Source of the DNA: Leucobacter triazinivorans
GTDB lineage: Bacteria; Actinomycetota; Actinomycetes; Actinomycetales; Microbacteriaceae
Length of the DNA: 64,000 nucleotides
Reading direction: 5' to 3'
Assembly (NCBI RefSeq): GCF_004208635.1
Contig: NZ_CP035806.1
Coordinates: 2,046,001-2,110,000, forward strand
The notes beneath the pieces were generated by a model. It made no database searches. It was not told the DNA's origin and was given only the letters and a program-made list of their open reading frames with translations. Below, piece after piece: positions 17,069-25,488 of the stretch. Numbering within the stretch: position 1 is the first letter of the stretch; each line of letters opens with the position of its first letter. A program made the translations under genes and the position numbers.

Positions 17069-17095
17069 ATTCGGAGCGGTGCGCGGAACGGATGG
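17069..17095 (-). promoter_or_regulatory. SigK-type promoter for dipZ
   Basis: Read on the minus strand, CCATCC (17095-17090) is followed after exactly 15 bases by CCGAAT (17074-17069), about 25 bases before the dipZ start. CCATCC-N15-19-CCGAAT is the reported SigK promoter pattern in M. tuberculosis, so this is an exact match, next to a sigK-like gene. Confidence 0.8.
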
Positions 17096-17163
17096 GACGG
17101 GGCGGTGCCGACGGCCCGCGGCGGCGGTCTGCGAACGCCCGCGAAACTTCTGCGACGAATTTC

Positions 17164-17190
17164 CCATCCGATCTCGTGACGGCTCCGAAG
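17164..17190 (+). promoter_or_regulatory. SigK-type promoter for the fasciclin lipoprotein gene
   Basis: CCATCC (17164-17169), 15-base spacer, CCGAAG (17185-17190), 48 bases upstream of the start. It differs from the SigK pattern by one base in the -10. It is divergent from the dipZ promoter and uses the same spacer length. Confidence 0.75.
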
Positions 17191-17238
17191 ACCGAGACAA
17201 GCCGCGGAATTCTGCGGATCACCATCAGAGGAGGAATC

Positions 17239-17919
17239 ATGTTCACGAAGAGGAAGACCTTCGCCGCCGCCTTCGCGCTGACGCTGGCCGGAAGCGCGAT
17301 GCTGACCGGCTGCGCGATGGGAGCGTCGACCGACGAGGCGGCCGAGGATCAGAGCTCGGAGCAGATGCAGGAGAGCGCGCCGGCGGAGGAGTCGGACTCG
17401 TCGATGGGTGCGGCCGACCCCGCTGCGAACCTCGTGGGACCGGGCTGCGCCGCCTACGCCGAGGCCGTGCCCGATGGCGATGGCTCGATTCAGGGCATGT
17501 CGCAGGATCCCGTGGCGGTCGCAGCGTCGAACAACCCGATGCTCACGACGCTCGTGGCGGCCGTCAGCGGACAGCTCAACCCCGATGTGAACCTCGTCGA
17601 CACCCTGAACAGCGACGAGTTCACGGTGTTCGCGCCGGTCGACGACGCCTTCGACAAGATCGACGCCGCCACCATCGAGACGCTGCAGACCGACAGCGAC
17701 CTGCTCACCGAGATCCTCACCTACCACGTGGTACCGGGACAGATCGAGCCGGCCGACATCGCCGGAGCGCACATGACCGTGGAGGGCCGCGACCTCGAGG
17801 TGACCGGCTCGGGCGACGAGCTCATGGTCAACGACGCCGCCGTCGTCTGCGGCGGCGTGCAGACCGCCAATGCGACCGTCTACCTGATCGACGGCGTGCT
17901 GATGCCCCCGGCGGAGTGA
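17239..17919 (+). CDS. Fasciclin-domain lipoprotein (MPT70/MPT83-like)
   Basis: A 226-residue surface lipoprotein. The signal peptide ends in the lipobox LTGC (Cys25). An acidic Ser/Glu linker is followed by one fasciclin domain (about 80-225) with typical phrases [26 protein letters not shown] and [15 protein letters not shown] cysteine before the domain ([12 protein letters not shown]) and one inside it (VVCGG) could form the disulfide seen in MPT70 relatives. The mycobacterial homologues MPT70 and MPT83 are the main SigK-controlled antigens, and a DipZ-type oxidoreductase is their neighbour there too. AGAGGAGG precedes the ATG. Confidence 0.88.
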   Translation: MFTKRKTFAAAFALTLAGSAMLTGCAMGASTDEAAEDQSSEQMQESAPAEESDSSMGAADPAANLVGPGCAAYAEAVPDGDGSIQGMSQDPVAVAASNNPMLTTLVAAVSGQLNPDVNLVDTLNSDEFTVFAPVDDAFDKIDAATIETLQTDSDLLTEILTYHVVPGQIEPADIAGAHMTVEGRDLEVTGSGDELMVNDAAVVCGGVQTANATVYLIDGVLMPPAE

Positions 17920-17967
17920 GCGCCGGTCGCCGTCGCGCACTGGAGCGCGCCGGCGATCCGCACCGTC

Positions 17968-18005
17968 GCTGCGCCCGCTGCTCGCACTCGAGCGGCGGGC
18001 GCAGC
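17968..18005 (+). terminator. Stem-loop terminator after the fasciclin gene
   Basis: GCTGCGCCCGC (17968-17978) pairs with GCGGGCGCAGC (17995-18005). It lies about 50 bases after the fasciclin stop and separates it from the amino acid transport operon. Confidence 0.6.
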
Positions 18006-18204
18006 TGCGTGCCCGGGCCCGCTGCCGATTGAGATACGGAATGGTAACGATTTCTCAGATTCGCGGGTGCGGGATCGATCCCGTGGTGCTCGATCCCGCG
18101 GCTTTCTTGCCGGTGAACAGGCATTCGTGGGCGCGGGTCAAGCGTTTTGGAGGATGGGCGCAAGACCCTGTTCCCCGGCCGCGAATCGTCCTAGTATCTG
18201 CCCC

Positions 18205-18981
18205 ATGGCAAAGACGACAGCGATCAGGGTGGCTCGCGACGATCGGGAACCACTGGTCATCATCAGTGACGTGAACAAGCACTACGGCGAGCTGCATGTG
18301 CTGAACAGCATCAATACCCAGGTGGGCCGCGGCGAGGTGGTCGTGGTGCTCGGTCCCTCCGGGTCGGGCAAGTCGACGCTGTGCCGGGCGATCAACCGCC
18401 TGGAGACCATCGACTCCGGCACCATCACGATCGACGGCGAGCCGCTGCCCGAAGAGGGCAAGGGGCTCGCGAAGCTCCGCGCCGACGTGGGCATGGTCTT
18501 CCAGTCGTTCAATCTCTTCGCGCACAAGACGATCCTCGAGAACGTCACCCTCGGTCCCATCAAGGTGCGCGGCATGAGCCGCAAGGCGGCGGAGGAGAAA
18601 GCGATGGCGCTGCTCGACCGGGTCGGCATCGCCAACCAGGCGAAGAAGCTGCCGTCGCAGCTGTCGGGCGGCCAGCAGCAGCGCGTCGCGATCGCGCGCT
18701 CCCTCGCGATGGACCCGAAGCTGATCCTGCTCGACGAACCGACGAGCGCGCTCGACCCCGAGATGATCAACGAGGTGCTCGACGTGATGATCAGTCTGGC
18801 CAACGACGGCATGACGATGGTCGTCGTCACCCACGAGATGGGCTTCGCCCGGCGGGCGGCGGATCGCATCATCTTCATGTCGGACGGGCAGATCGTGGAG
18901 GAGGCGACGCCCGAGCAGTTCTTCACCGATCCCCAGACCTCCCGGGCCAAGGACTTCCTCTCGAAGATCCTCAACCACTGA
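18205..18981 (+). CDS. gluA: Amino acid (glutamate-type) ABC transporter ATP-binding protein
   Basis: A 258-residue PAAT-family ATPase. Walker [10 protein letters not shown] at 50-58, signature LSGGQQQR, Walker [16 protein letters not shown] and switch His in VTHEMGFA are all present. The order ATPase, binding protein, permease, permease matches corynebacterial gluABCD. No Shine-Dalgarno is visible before the ATG, and a -10-like TAGTAT sits about ten bases upstream, so the mRNA may be leaderless. A preference for glutamate is inferred from operon layout and family; other polar amino acids are possible. Confidence 0.88.
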   Translation: MAKTTAIRVARDDREPLVIISDVNKHYGELHVLNSINTQVGRGEVVVVLGPSGSGKSTLCRAINRLETIDSGTITIDGEPLPEEGKGLAKLRADVGMVFQSFNLFAHKTILENVTLGPIKVRGMSRKAAEEKAMALLDRVGIANQAKKLPSQLSGGQQQRVAIARSLAMDPKLILLDEPTSALDPEMINEVLDVMISLANDGMTMVVVTHEMGFARRAADRIIFMSDGQIVEEATPEQFFTDPQTSRAKDFLSKILNH

Positions 18982-19082
18982 CCACCCAGACCGCGCCGGG
19001 CGGGCGCCACCGCGCCGGACCGGAGCGACATCAGAGGGATCGGCACGAACCGGACCCCCAACGAAGAGAAGGCAGGAATCTC

Positions 19083-19961
19083 ATGCGAATCGCAAAGTAT
19101 GCAGCAGTGATCGTGGCCGCGGGCGCGCTGGCGCTCTCCGCGTGCGCGTCCGGCTCCCCGGGGGACGCCGAGGGCGATGATGCCGGGCCGGCTCCGGTCG
19201 AGGAGACCTCCTTCGAGGAGGGCACCACGATGGCGGCGCTGAACGAGGCGGGCAAGATCACGATCGGCACCAAGTTCGACCAGCCCCTGTTCGGCCTGAT
19301 GGGCCCGTCGGGCACTCCCGAGGGCTTCGACGTCGAGATCGGCAAGCTCATCGCCGCGAATCTCGGCCTCTCCGAGGACCAGATCGAGTGGAAGGAGGCG
19401 GTCTCGGCCAATCGCGAGCCCTTCATCGAGAACGGCGAGGTCGACATCGTCGTCGCCACGTACACGATCAACGACGAGCGCAAGCAGGTGATCTCGTTCG
19501 CCGGGCCCTACTATCTCGCGGGTCAGGATCTGCTGGTGCTCGAGGGCAACCCGGACGGCATCACCGGTATCGACGACGTGGCGGGCGAGAAGGTCTGCTC
19601 GGTCACCGGCTCGACCTCCGAGCAGAACCTCAAGGACGCCGGCGTCGAGGTGCTCGCGACCGACACCTACTCGAACTGCCTCGAGCCGCTGCGCTCCGGC
19701 GAAGTGGTGGCGGTGTCGACCGATAACGTGATCCTCGCGGGTCTGGCGGATCAGAACCAGGGCGAGTTCGAGGTCATCGACAACCCCTTCACCGAGGAGC
19801 CGTACGGCATCGGGCTGCAGAAGGACGACGACGACTTCCGCAACTTCATCAACGACGTGCTCGAGCAGTCGTTCGAGGACGGCGAGTGGGCCGCGGCGTG
19901 GGATCGCACCGCGGGCACGGTGCTCTCGACGCCCGAGCCGCCCATGATCGACCGCTACTGA
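19083..19961 (+). CDS. gluB: Glutamate-type amino acid ABC transporter binding lipoprotein
   Basis: A 292-residue type II periplasmic-binding-fold lipoprotein. The signal ends in LSAC with Cys22. The family start segment KITIGTKFDQPLFGLM and the substrate-domain phrases PEGFDVEIGKLIAANLG and NREPFIENGEVDIVVATYT are present. Two cysteines in KVCSVTGSTSEQN and YSNCLEPL may form a disulfide. It lies 101 bases after the ATPase gene with its own good ribosome binding site (GAAGAGAAGG region). Confidence 0.88.
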   Translation: MRIAKYAAVIVAAGALALSACASGSPGDAEGDDAGPAPVEETSFEEGTTMAALNEAGKITIGTKFDQPLFGLMGPSGTPEGFDVEIGKLIAANLGLSEDQIEWKEAVSANREPFIENGEVDIVVATYTINDERKQVISFAGPYYLAGQDLLVLEGNPDGITGIDDVAGEKVCSVTGSTSEQNLKDAGVEVLATDTYSNCLEPLRSGEVVAVSTDNVILAGLADQNQGEFEVIDNPFTEEPYGIGLQKDDDDFRNFINDVLEQSFEDGEWAAAWDRTAGTVLSTPEPPMIDRY

Positions 19962-20042
19962 GTCGGGCCGCCGGGCGGGCGCGATGACGCGACCGCCCGG
20001 CGCACCCGCACCCACCGACTCCCAACGAAGGGATCCTCACCC

Positions 20043-20693
20043 GTGGACGTGCTGATCGCGAACGCCGACGACGTGTTCGCCGGGTTCCTCATGACCCTCA
20101 GGCTGCTGCTCTTCGGCGGCCTCGGCGCGATGGTGATCGGCCTCATCGTCGCCACCATGCGCATCTCCCCCGTCGCGTCGCTGCGCGCCTTCGCCACGGT
20201 GTACACGGAGCTCGTGCGCAACATCCCGCTGACGCTGCTCCTGTTCTTCATGGTCTTCGTGCTGCCGCTCATCGCGACGAGCAAGCCCCCGTACGAGGTG
20301 CTCGCGTCGATCGGGCTCGCCATCTACACCTCGCCGTTCGTGGCCGAGGCGCTGCGCAGCGGCATCAACGGCGTGCCCGTGGGGCAGGCCGAGGCCGCCC
20401 GATCGATCGGGCTCGCGTTCGGTCAGACGCTCACGCTGATCGTGCTGCCCCAGGCGCTGCGCATGGTCGTGCCGCCGCTCATCAACGTGTTCATCGCGCT
20501 CACGAAGAACACCTCGGTGGCCGGCGGCTTCTTCGTGGTCGAGCTCTTCGCCACGGCGCGGCAGCTCACCAACGCCAACGGCCAGGCGGTGATCCCGATC
20601 CTCATCGGTGTGGCCTGCTTCTATCTGCTCATCACCATTCCGCTCGGCCTCATCGCCGGGCAGATCGAGAAGAAGGTGCGGGTGCTGCGATGA
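20043..20693 (+). CDS. gluC: Amino acid ABC transporter permease
   Basis: A 216-residue PAAT-type permease with five hydrophobic segments. The EAA loop region reads AEAARSIGLAFGQTLTLIVL and is followed by PQALRMVVPPLINVF. The GTG at 20043 starts the usual family N-terminus (MDVLIANADDVFAGFLMTL). The stop overlaps the next start (ATGA). It forms a heterodimeric channel with the downstream permease. Confidence 0.87.
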   Translation: MDVLIANADDVFAGFLMTLRLLLFGGLGAMVIGLIVATMRISPVASLRAFATVYTELVRNIPLTLLLFFMVFVLPLIATSKPPYEVLASIGLAIYTSPFVAEALRSGINGVPVGQAEAARSIGLAFGQTLTLIVLPQALRMVVPPLINVFIALTKNTSVAGGFFVVELFATARQLTNANGQAVIPILIGVACFYLLITIPLGLIAGQIEKKVRVLR

Positions 20694-21664
20694 CTCACGC
20701 AACGGTTCTCTACGACGCCCCGGGGCCGAGGGCCCGCACGCGCTCGCGCATCATCTCGGTCGTGGGCGTGATCGCGGTGGCCGCGCTGCTCGGCTGGGTG
20801 GTCTGGCGGCTCGCGCAGCCCCAGGTCGCCGTCAACGGCAACGTCACCCCGAGCATGCTCAGCGCGTCCCGCTGGGACGTGCTCGCCTACGGGGAGGTCT
20901 GGCGGTACATCGGCTCCGGCGTCTGGAACACGCTGCGCGCCGCAGCGGTGGCCATGGTCGGCGCGCTGCTCGTCGGGGTGCTCTTCGCCTTCGGCCGGCT
21001 CGCCGACACCGCACTGATCCGCATCCCGACCACCGTGCTGCTGGAGTTCTTCCGCGGCATGCCCGTGCTGCTCATGATGCTCTTCATCCTGCTCGTGGCC
21101 TCGACCGGGGCCTTCTGGGCCGTGGTGATCGCGCTCATCATCTACAACGGGGCCATCGTGGGGGAGGCGCTGCGCGCCGGCATCGTCTCGCTCAACAAGG
21201 GGCAGCGCGAGGCGGGCCTCTCCATCGGCCTCACCCCGGTGCGCACGCGGCTCATGATCGAGTTCCCGCAGGCCTTCGTGCAGATGCTGCCGATCCTCAT
21301 CGCCCAGATGGTGGTGCTGCTGAAGGACACCTCGCTCGGCTACATCGTCGCCTACCCCGAGCTGGCCAAGACGGTGAAGGACATGGCCAACTACTACGGC
21401 AACGGCTACATGTTCACCTTCTGGCTCGTCGCCGTGGTGATCTATCTGGCGATCAACCTCGCGGTGTCCTGGTTCGGGCGCCGCATGGCCCGCTTCGCCG
21501 CGGCGCGGGGCGGAAAGGCGGACGCCGGGCCGGGCGCGACCGACCCCGGCGGTGCCGGCCCGACAGCCGCGGCCGCGGGCGGCGCCGCCGCCGTCGCTGC
21601 TGCGGGCGGTGCTGCGGGCGGTGCTGCGGGCGGTGCTGCGGGCGGTGGATCCGAGAACAGTTGA
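20690..21664 (+). CDS. gluD: Amino acid ABC transporter permease with Gly/Ala repeat tail
   Basis: A 324-residue PAAT permease. An N-terminal helix and a periplasmic segment (residues 45-80) precede the core, as in corynebacterial GluD. The EAA region is REAGLSIGLTPVRTRLMIEF. The last ~50 residues are unusual: a Gly/Ala tail (GGAAGGAAGGAAGGG) coded by a 12-base tandem repeat, which is outside the conserved domain and probably a disordered cytoplasmic extension. It overlaps the preceding permease gene by four bases. Confidence 0.86.
   Translation: MTHATVLYDAPGPRARTRSRIISVVGVIAVAALLGWVVWRLAQPQVAVNGNVTPSMLSASRWDVLAYGEVWRYIGSGVWNTLRAAAVAMVGALLVGVLFAFGRLADTALIRIPTTVLLEFFRGMPVLLMMLFILLVASTGAFWAVVIALIIYNGAIVGEALRAGIVSLNKGQREAGLSIGLTPVRTRLMIEFPQAFVQMLPILIAQMVVLLKDTSLGYIVAYPELAKTVKDMANYYGNGYMFTFWLVAVVIYLAINLAVSWFGRRMARFAAARGGKADAGPGATDPGGAGPTAAAAGGAAAVAAAGGAAGGAAGGAAGGGSENS
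21604..21648 (+). repeat. 12-bp tandem repeat inside the permease gene
   Basis: The unit GGGCGGTGCTGC occurs three times perfectly, then partly, encoding repeated Gly-Gly-Ala-Ala. Since 12 is divisible by three, slippage would change tail length without a frameshift. Confidence 0.85.
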
Positions 21665-21667
21665 GCC

Positions 21668-22825
21668 GTGACGACGCGCGATGAGGGGGCGGGTGCACCG
21701 GACGGATCCTCGACCGGCGCACCCGCCTATCTCGATCCCGCGACCGGCGCCCGCTATCCGCTGCACGAGCCGCGCTGGCGCTCCGACTCGGGAGGGCCGC
21801 TGCTCGTCACCGGGGGCGGCGGGATCGGCCCTGCCGACATCGACACGGCCGCGCGCGGCCTGTGGCGGTACCGCGCGGCCCTCGCGCTCGATATCGAGCA
21901 TCCCATCTCCCTCGGCGAGGGGCGCACGCCGCTCGTGGAGCGCGAGTGGGCGGGCGGAAAGCCGCGATTCAAGCTCGAGTGGTTCTCGCCGAGCGGCAGC
22001 TTCAAGGACCGCGGTGCGAGCGTGATGCTGTCGGCGCTGCGCCGGCAGGGCGTGCGCGCCGTGATCGAGGACAGCTCCGGCAACGGAGGCGCGGCGATCG
22101 CGGCCTACGGCGCCGCGGGCGGGCTCGACGTCACCGTGTTCGCCCCCGCGTCGACCTCACCGGCCAAGCTCGCGCAGTCGCGCGCGTACGGGGCGCGGAT
22201 CGTGCCCGTTCCCGGGCCCCGCGAGGCCTCCCAGGCCACTGCGATCGCCGCGGCCGAGCGCGGCGAGGGCTTCTACGCGAGCCACAACTGGCAGCCCCTC
22301 TTCCTCGAGGGCACGAAGACGCTCGCCTACGAGCTCTGGGAGGACCTCGGATTCCGCGCACCCGATGCGGTCGTGATGCCCGTGGGTGCCGGGAGCACCC
22401 TCCTCGGCTGCTTCTTCGGCTTCGAAGAGCTGCGGCGCGCGGGAGCGATCCCGCGCCTTCCGCGGTTGTACGCGGCGCAGCCCCTGAACTGCTCTCCGGT
22501 GGACGCCGCGCTGCGGGGCGACCGCGACCGGCCCGTGCTGCCGACCATCGCGGAGGGCACCGCGATCCGGAGCCCGCTGCGCCTCAGCGGGCTCGTGGCC
22601 GCGGTGCGCCGCAGCGGGGGCGCGTCGGTCGCCGTGCCCGAGGCCGGGATCCTGGAGGCGCACGGGGCGCTCGCCCGCCGGGGCCTCTACACGGAGCCGA
22701 CCAGCGCAACGGCCGCAGCGGCCACCGGTCGACTGCTCGAGGAGGGGGCGATCCGGCCCGACGAGACGACGGTCGTGATCCTCACGGGTTCGGGGCTCAA
22801 GGCTGCCGGGCCCGCCGCCGGTTGA
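21668..22825 (+). CDS. Threonine-synthase-like PLP-dependent enzyme
   Basis: A 385-residue fold-type II PLP enzyme. The cofactor lysine is Lys113 in the motif SGSFKDRG, and the phosphate-binding segment is DSSGNGGAA. HNWQPLFLEGTKT and a late TGSGLKA glycine loop match threonine synthase and related diaminopropionate ammonia-lyase proteins. The GTG start lies three bases after the permease stop, so it is probably the last gene of the amino acid transport operon. The link suggests processing of an imported amino acid, but primary threonine biosynthesis (thrC) cannot be assumed. It ends in AAG, with the stop inside a palindromic repeat. Confidence 0.78.
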   Translation: MTTRDEGAGAPDGSSTGAPAYLDPATGARYPLHEPRWRSDSGGPLLVTGGGGIGPADIDTAARGLWRYRAALALDIEHPISLGEGRTPLVEREWAGGKPRFKLEWFSPSGSFKDRGASVMLSALRRQGVRAVIEDSSGNGGAAIAAYGAAGGLDVTVFAPASTSPAKLAQSRAYGARIVPVPGPREASQATAIAAAERGEGFYASHNWQPLFLEGTKTLAYELWEDLGFRAPDAVVMPVGAGSTLLGCFFGFEELRRAGAIPRLPRLYAAQPLNCSPVDAALRGDRDRPVLPTIAEGTAIRSPLRLSGLVAAVRRSGGASVAVPEAGILEAHGALARRGLYTEPTSATAAAATGRLLEEGAIRPDETTVVILTGSGLKAAGPAAG

Positions 22826-22925
22826 GCGGAGCGCGCCCTCCCGCTGGTCGAGCGAGCGCAGCCTCCCGCCGGTTGAGCGGAGCGCGCCCGCCGCTGGTTG
22901 AGCGAGCGCTGCGAGTCGAAACCGA
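22815..22925. repeat. Tandem copies of the dispersed GGTTGAGCG repeat
   Basis: Two copies of a 51-base unit (starting 22815 and 22866), each containing CCGCCGGTTGAGCGGAGCG followed by GCTGGTYGAGCGAGCG; the second ends in GAGTCGAAACC. The array begins at the stop codon of the threonine-synthase-like gene and runs toward the convergent aldo/keto reductase gene. Confidence 0.8.
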
Positions 22926-22940
22926 GGCCCCCGCGGCTCC

Positions 22941-23954
22941 TCAGCTGAGCCGGGACTGGGGCGCCATCGTCGAGGTGTGCCGAGGGTCGTCGAACACCGC
23001 GCCGTCGAGGGCGCGGTCGATCGCCGCGAGCGTGTCGGCGTCGAGCCGCACGCCCGACGCCTGCACTGTCTCGGCGAGCTGCTCCGGTCTCGAGGCGCCC
23101 ACGAGCGCCGAGGCCACGTTCGGGTTCTGCAGCACCCACGCGATCGCGAGCTGCGGCATCGTGAGGCCGGCCGCCTCTGCGATCGGGCGCAACCGCTGCA
23201 CCGCCTGCAGCACCTCGTCGCGCAGGAAGGCCTCGATGAACTTCGCGCCGCCCTGCTCATCGGTGGCGCGCGAGCCCGTGGGTGCTGCGCGCCCCGGCAG
23301 GTACTTGCCCGACAGCACGCCCTGCGCCATCGGGGACCACACGATCTGCGAGATCCCGAGCTCCTGCGACGCGGGAACCACTTCGCCCTCGATGACGCGC
23401 CACAGCATCGAGTACTGGGGCTGGTTCGAGATGAGCTGCACGCCGAGCTCCTTCGCCAGGGCGTGTCCGTCGCGCAGCTGCTCCGCGGTCCACTCCGAGA
23501 CGCCGATGTAGAGCGCCTTGCCCTGGCGCACGATGTCCGCGAACGCCTGGAAGGTCTCTTCCAGCGGGGTCTGCGCGTCGAAGCGATGCGCCTGGTAGAG
23601 GTCAACGTAGTCGGTTCCCAGACGGCGCAGCGAGCCGTTGATGGAGTCCATGATGTGCTTGCGGCTGAGGCCGGTGTCGTTCGGCCCCTTCGGGCCGGTG
23701 GGGAAGTAGACCTTCGTGAAGATCTCGAGGCCCTCGCGCCGCTGCCCGCTCAGCGCGCGGCCCAGCACCGCTTCGGCCTGCAGATTGGCGTAGACATCGG
23801 CGGTGTCGAAGGTGGTGATGCCCGCATCGAGGGCGGCGCGAACCGTTGCGCTCGCCGCGTCGTCGTCGATCTGCGAGCCGTGGGTGATCCAGTTCCCGTA
23901 GGTGATCTCCGAGATCTTGAAGCCGCTGTTGCCGAGATACCTGTAGCCCACCAT
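22941..23954 (-). CDS. Aldo/keto reductase
   Basis: A 337-residue NADPH-dependent aldo/keto reductase of the voltage-gated potassium channel beta-subunit/YghZ-like group. Conserved segments are [20 protein letters not shown] (the Asp and Tyr of the catalytic tetrad), FTKVYFP with the catalytic Lys, and [12 protein letters not shown] with the His. A cofactor-binding end ([14 protein letters not shown]) is present. ATG 23954 ([12 protein letters not shown]) is chosen because AGGGTG lies seven bases upstream; GTG 23963 is an alternative. It is convergent with the PLP enzyme gene across the repeat array. Substrate unknown. Confidence 0.88.
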   Translation of the reverse strand: MVGYRYLGNSGFKISEITYGNWITHGSQIDDDAASATVRAALDAGITTFDTADVYANLQAEAVLGRALSGQRREGLEIFTKVYFPTGPKGPNDTGLSRKHIMDSINGSLRRLGTDYVDLYQAHRFDAQTPLEETFQAFADIVRQGKALYIGVSEWTAEQLRDGHALAKELGVQLISNQPQYSMLWRVIEGEVVPASQELGISQIVWSPMAQGVLSGKYLPGRAAPTGSRATDEQGGAKFIEAFLRDEVLQAVQRLRPIAEAAGLTMPQLAIAWVLQNPNVASALVGASRPEQLAETVQASGVRLDADTLAAIDRALDGAVFDDPRHTSTMAPQSRLS

Positions 23955-24015
23955 GGGGTTCACCCTAGCGGCGTGCGGTGGCGAGGGCCAGGGGGCCGGG
24001 GGCCGGCCCGGCGCG

Positions 24016-25035
24016 CTACGCGTCGTGCGGGGAGACCTCGGCCTCGGCGCCGGCGGGCGGCGTCGGGACGATCCACGTCCACTCCGCGTACTTGGCGGAG
24101 CGTCCGTCGCCGCTCGAGCGCCCCGTGAGGCGGCGCTTCACCCACGGCACCACGTGCTCCCGGGTGTAGGCGAGCTGCTCGCGCCGGGTGGGGCGCGGGA
24201 TCGGCTCCGCCTCGATCTGCCAGGCCCGCGGCGGTGCGATCTCCAGTGCGCGCAGCACGTTCGCCGCGACCCGGTGATGCCCCACCGGGGCGAGGTGCAG
24301 CCGGTCGGGCGACCAGTACTGCGGGCCCGCCAGTACCGGGTCGCTCCAGTTGTCGGCGAAGCGGATGCCGAGCCGTTCGGCGATCGCGCCCGCGAGTCGC
24401 ACCAGTTCGTCGCCCTTCGCCCGCACACGGGCGCCGCCGGGCAGACCCGCTGTGGGGTTCGCTCCCGCGAGCAGCAGCGGCTCGGCGCCTGCCTCGCGGA
24501 TGCGGAGGAGCGCGCGCTCGGTCTCGGCGCCGATCCAGGCGAGATCGGTGCCGGGGCGCAGCATGTCGTTGCCGCCGCCGTTGAAGCTGACGAGCGTGGG
24601 GCCGAGCGCGAGCGCCGGGCCCAGCTGCTCGGCGATGATCGGGGCGAGCAGGCGGCCGCGGATCGCGAGATTCGCGTACTGGATCGGCTCCCCCGTCGCA
24701 TCGGCGATGCCCTGCGCGACGAGATCTGCCCAGCCGCGCACCGAGCCGTCGGGTCGCTCATCGCCGACGCCCTCGGTGAAGCTGTCGCCGATCGCCACGT
24801 AGCGGATGCGCGCCCGGCGATCCGGCTCGGGCGCCGTGCGATCCGGTGCGTGCCGATCCGGTCCCGTCCGATCCGATGCCGCGGGCTCTGGTGCCGAGCG
24901 ATCCGGTCCTGTCCGATCCGGTGCCGAGCGATCCGGTCCCGCGGGATCCGGTGCGTTCCGATCCGGTGCCGAGCGATCCGGTCCCGCGGGATCCGGTGCG
25001 TTCCGATCCGGCTGCTCGTTCTGCCTCTCGTCCAC
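24016..25035 (-). CDS. SGNH/GDSL-family hydrolase with repeat-rich N-terminus
   Basis: A 339-residue protein. Residues about 80-290 are an SGNH hydrolase: block [13 protein letters not shown] carries the nucleophile Ser, the Gly and Asn blocks are NLAIRGR and FNGGGNDM, and block [14 protein letters not shown] has the Asp-His pair. The first ~75 residues are a proline/aspartate/arginine-rich repeat ([15 protein letters not shown] repeated exactly, then degenerate copies), presumably disordered. There is no signal peptide, so it is likely a cytoplasmic esterase/lipase. The true start could lie after the repeat, since no clear ribosome binding site decides it. Confidence 0.8.
   Translation of the reverse strand: MDERQNEQPDRNAPDPAGPDRSAPDRNAPDPAGPDRSAPDRTGPDRSAPEPAASDRTGPDRHAPDRTAPEPDRRARIRYVAIGDSFTEGVGDERPDGSVRGWADLVAQGIADATGEPIQYANLAIRGRLLAPIIAEQLGPALALGPTLVSFNGGGNDMLRPGTDLAWIGAETERALLRIREAGAEPLLLAGANPTAGLPGGARVRAKGDELVRLAGAIAERLGIRFADNWSDPVLAGPQYWSPDRLHLAPVGHHRVAANVLRALEIAPPRAWQIEAEPIPRPTRREQLAYTREHVVPWVKRRLTGRSSGDGRSAKYAEWTWIVPTPPAGAEAEVSPHDA
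24915..25004. repeat. Exact 45-bp tandem duplication in the SGNH hydrolase N-terminus
   Basis: Bases 24915-24959 and 24960-25004 are identical. Each is itself made of about three 15-base GATCCGGTNCCG-like units, and more degenerate units extend left to about 24840. In-frame length (15 codons) is preserved. Confidence 0.9.
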
Positions 25036-25116
25036 CTGCCCAGCCTACGCGTCGTGGCGCACGCGACGAGCCGCTTCTATTCCTTCCTGCCTCATCTACC
25101 TGCTTCATTCTCAATT

Positions 25117-25169
25117 GGGAGTCGCGTTCTGCCGCATCGGGGTGGGCGAAGCGGCAGAACGCGACTCCC
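25117..25169. terminator. Perfect 19-bp inverted repeat
   Basis: GGGAGTCGCGTTCTGCCGC (25117-25135) and its exact complement (25151-25169) enclose a 15-base loop. It is strong enough to terminate transcription. Part of its sequence (ATTGGGAGTCGCGTT, 25114-25128) recurs at 63630-63644, so it may also belong to a repeat family. Confidence 0.7.
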
Positions 25170-25450
25170 ACTTCGGGGGAGGGAGTGGGGGCGGGCAATC
25201 GGGTCGGGTCGAGCGACGGCGGGCCGGGGCGGCGGCGGGCCGGGGCGGCGCCGGGTCGGGTCGGCGCCGGGGCGGCGCGGGCGGGGAGGCCCGGGGGATT
25301 GCGCGACACGCCCGGCTTGCGCAGGCGCGGATCCTGACATAGAGTTGTTCTTTGGCTGTGCGCCGTCCCAGTGCGCAGACCGCGGGAGCCGCTCGGCTCG
25401 AGACCGGAATGACTCGTCAGGCCGGGGTTCCTGCAGACAAGAAATCTTGG

Positions 25451-25470
25451 GTGAGGCCGTCCGGCCTCAC
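25451..25470 (+). promoter_or_regulatory. Leader hairpin upstream of rpmB
   Basis: GTGAGGCCG, two bases, CGGCCTCAC forms a perfect 9-base-pair hairpin ending 18 bases before the rpmB start and just upstream of the GAGAGG ribosome binding site. It could be a structured leader acting in translational control of the ribosomal protein operon. Confidence 0.45.
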
Positions 25471-25488
25471 GGTATGAGAGGAAACACC

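Larger units (their letters stand above)
25036..25488. other. Intergenic region: palindrome, GC-rich low complexity, rpmB leader
   Basis: This 453-base gap holds a perfect 19-base inverted repeat (25117-25169), a G/C low-complexity stretch of CGGGTCGG- and GGGGCGGC-like words to about 25310, then the leader of rpmB with a short perfect hairpin at 25451-25470. Frames crossing it on both strands are biased-composition artefacts; I see no gene. Confidence 0.6.

Noticed and set aside
15325..17940. An 871-codon minus-strand frame
   Set aside because: Only the part from 17043 down is real (DipZ-like). The upstream 299 codons are the antisense of the fasciclin gene; the DsbD-type N-terminus, ribosome binding site and promoter all place the start at 17043.
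24840..25169. Repeats considered as a CRISPR array
   Set aside because: The units are contiguous coding repeats without unique spacers, and no cas genes are near.
24806..25342. Long plus-strand frames rich in Arg/Ser/Gly over the SGNH gene
   Set aside because: They are the antisense of the 15-base GATCCGGT repeats and the low-complexity GC stretch; no domain and no start site.
25340..25488. A Zur box before rpmB
   Set aside because: I looked for TGnnAAnnnTTnnCA-type palindromes in the leader and found none; only the GTGAGGCCG hairpin is there.
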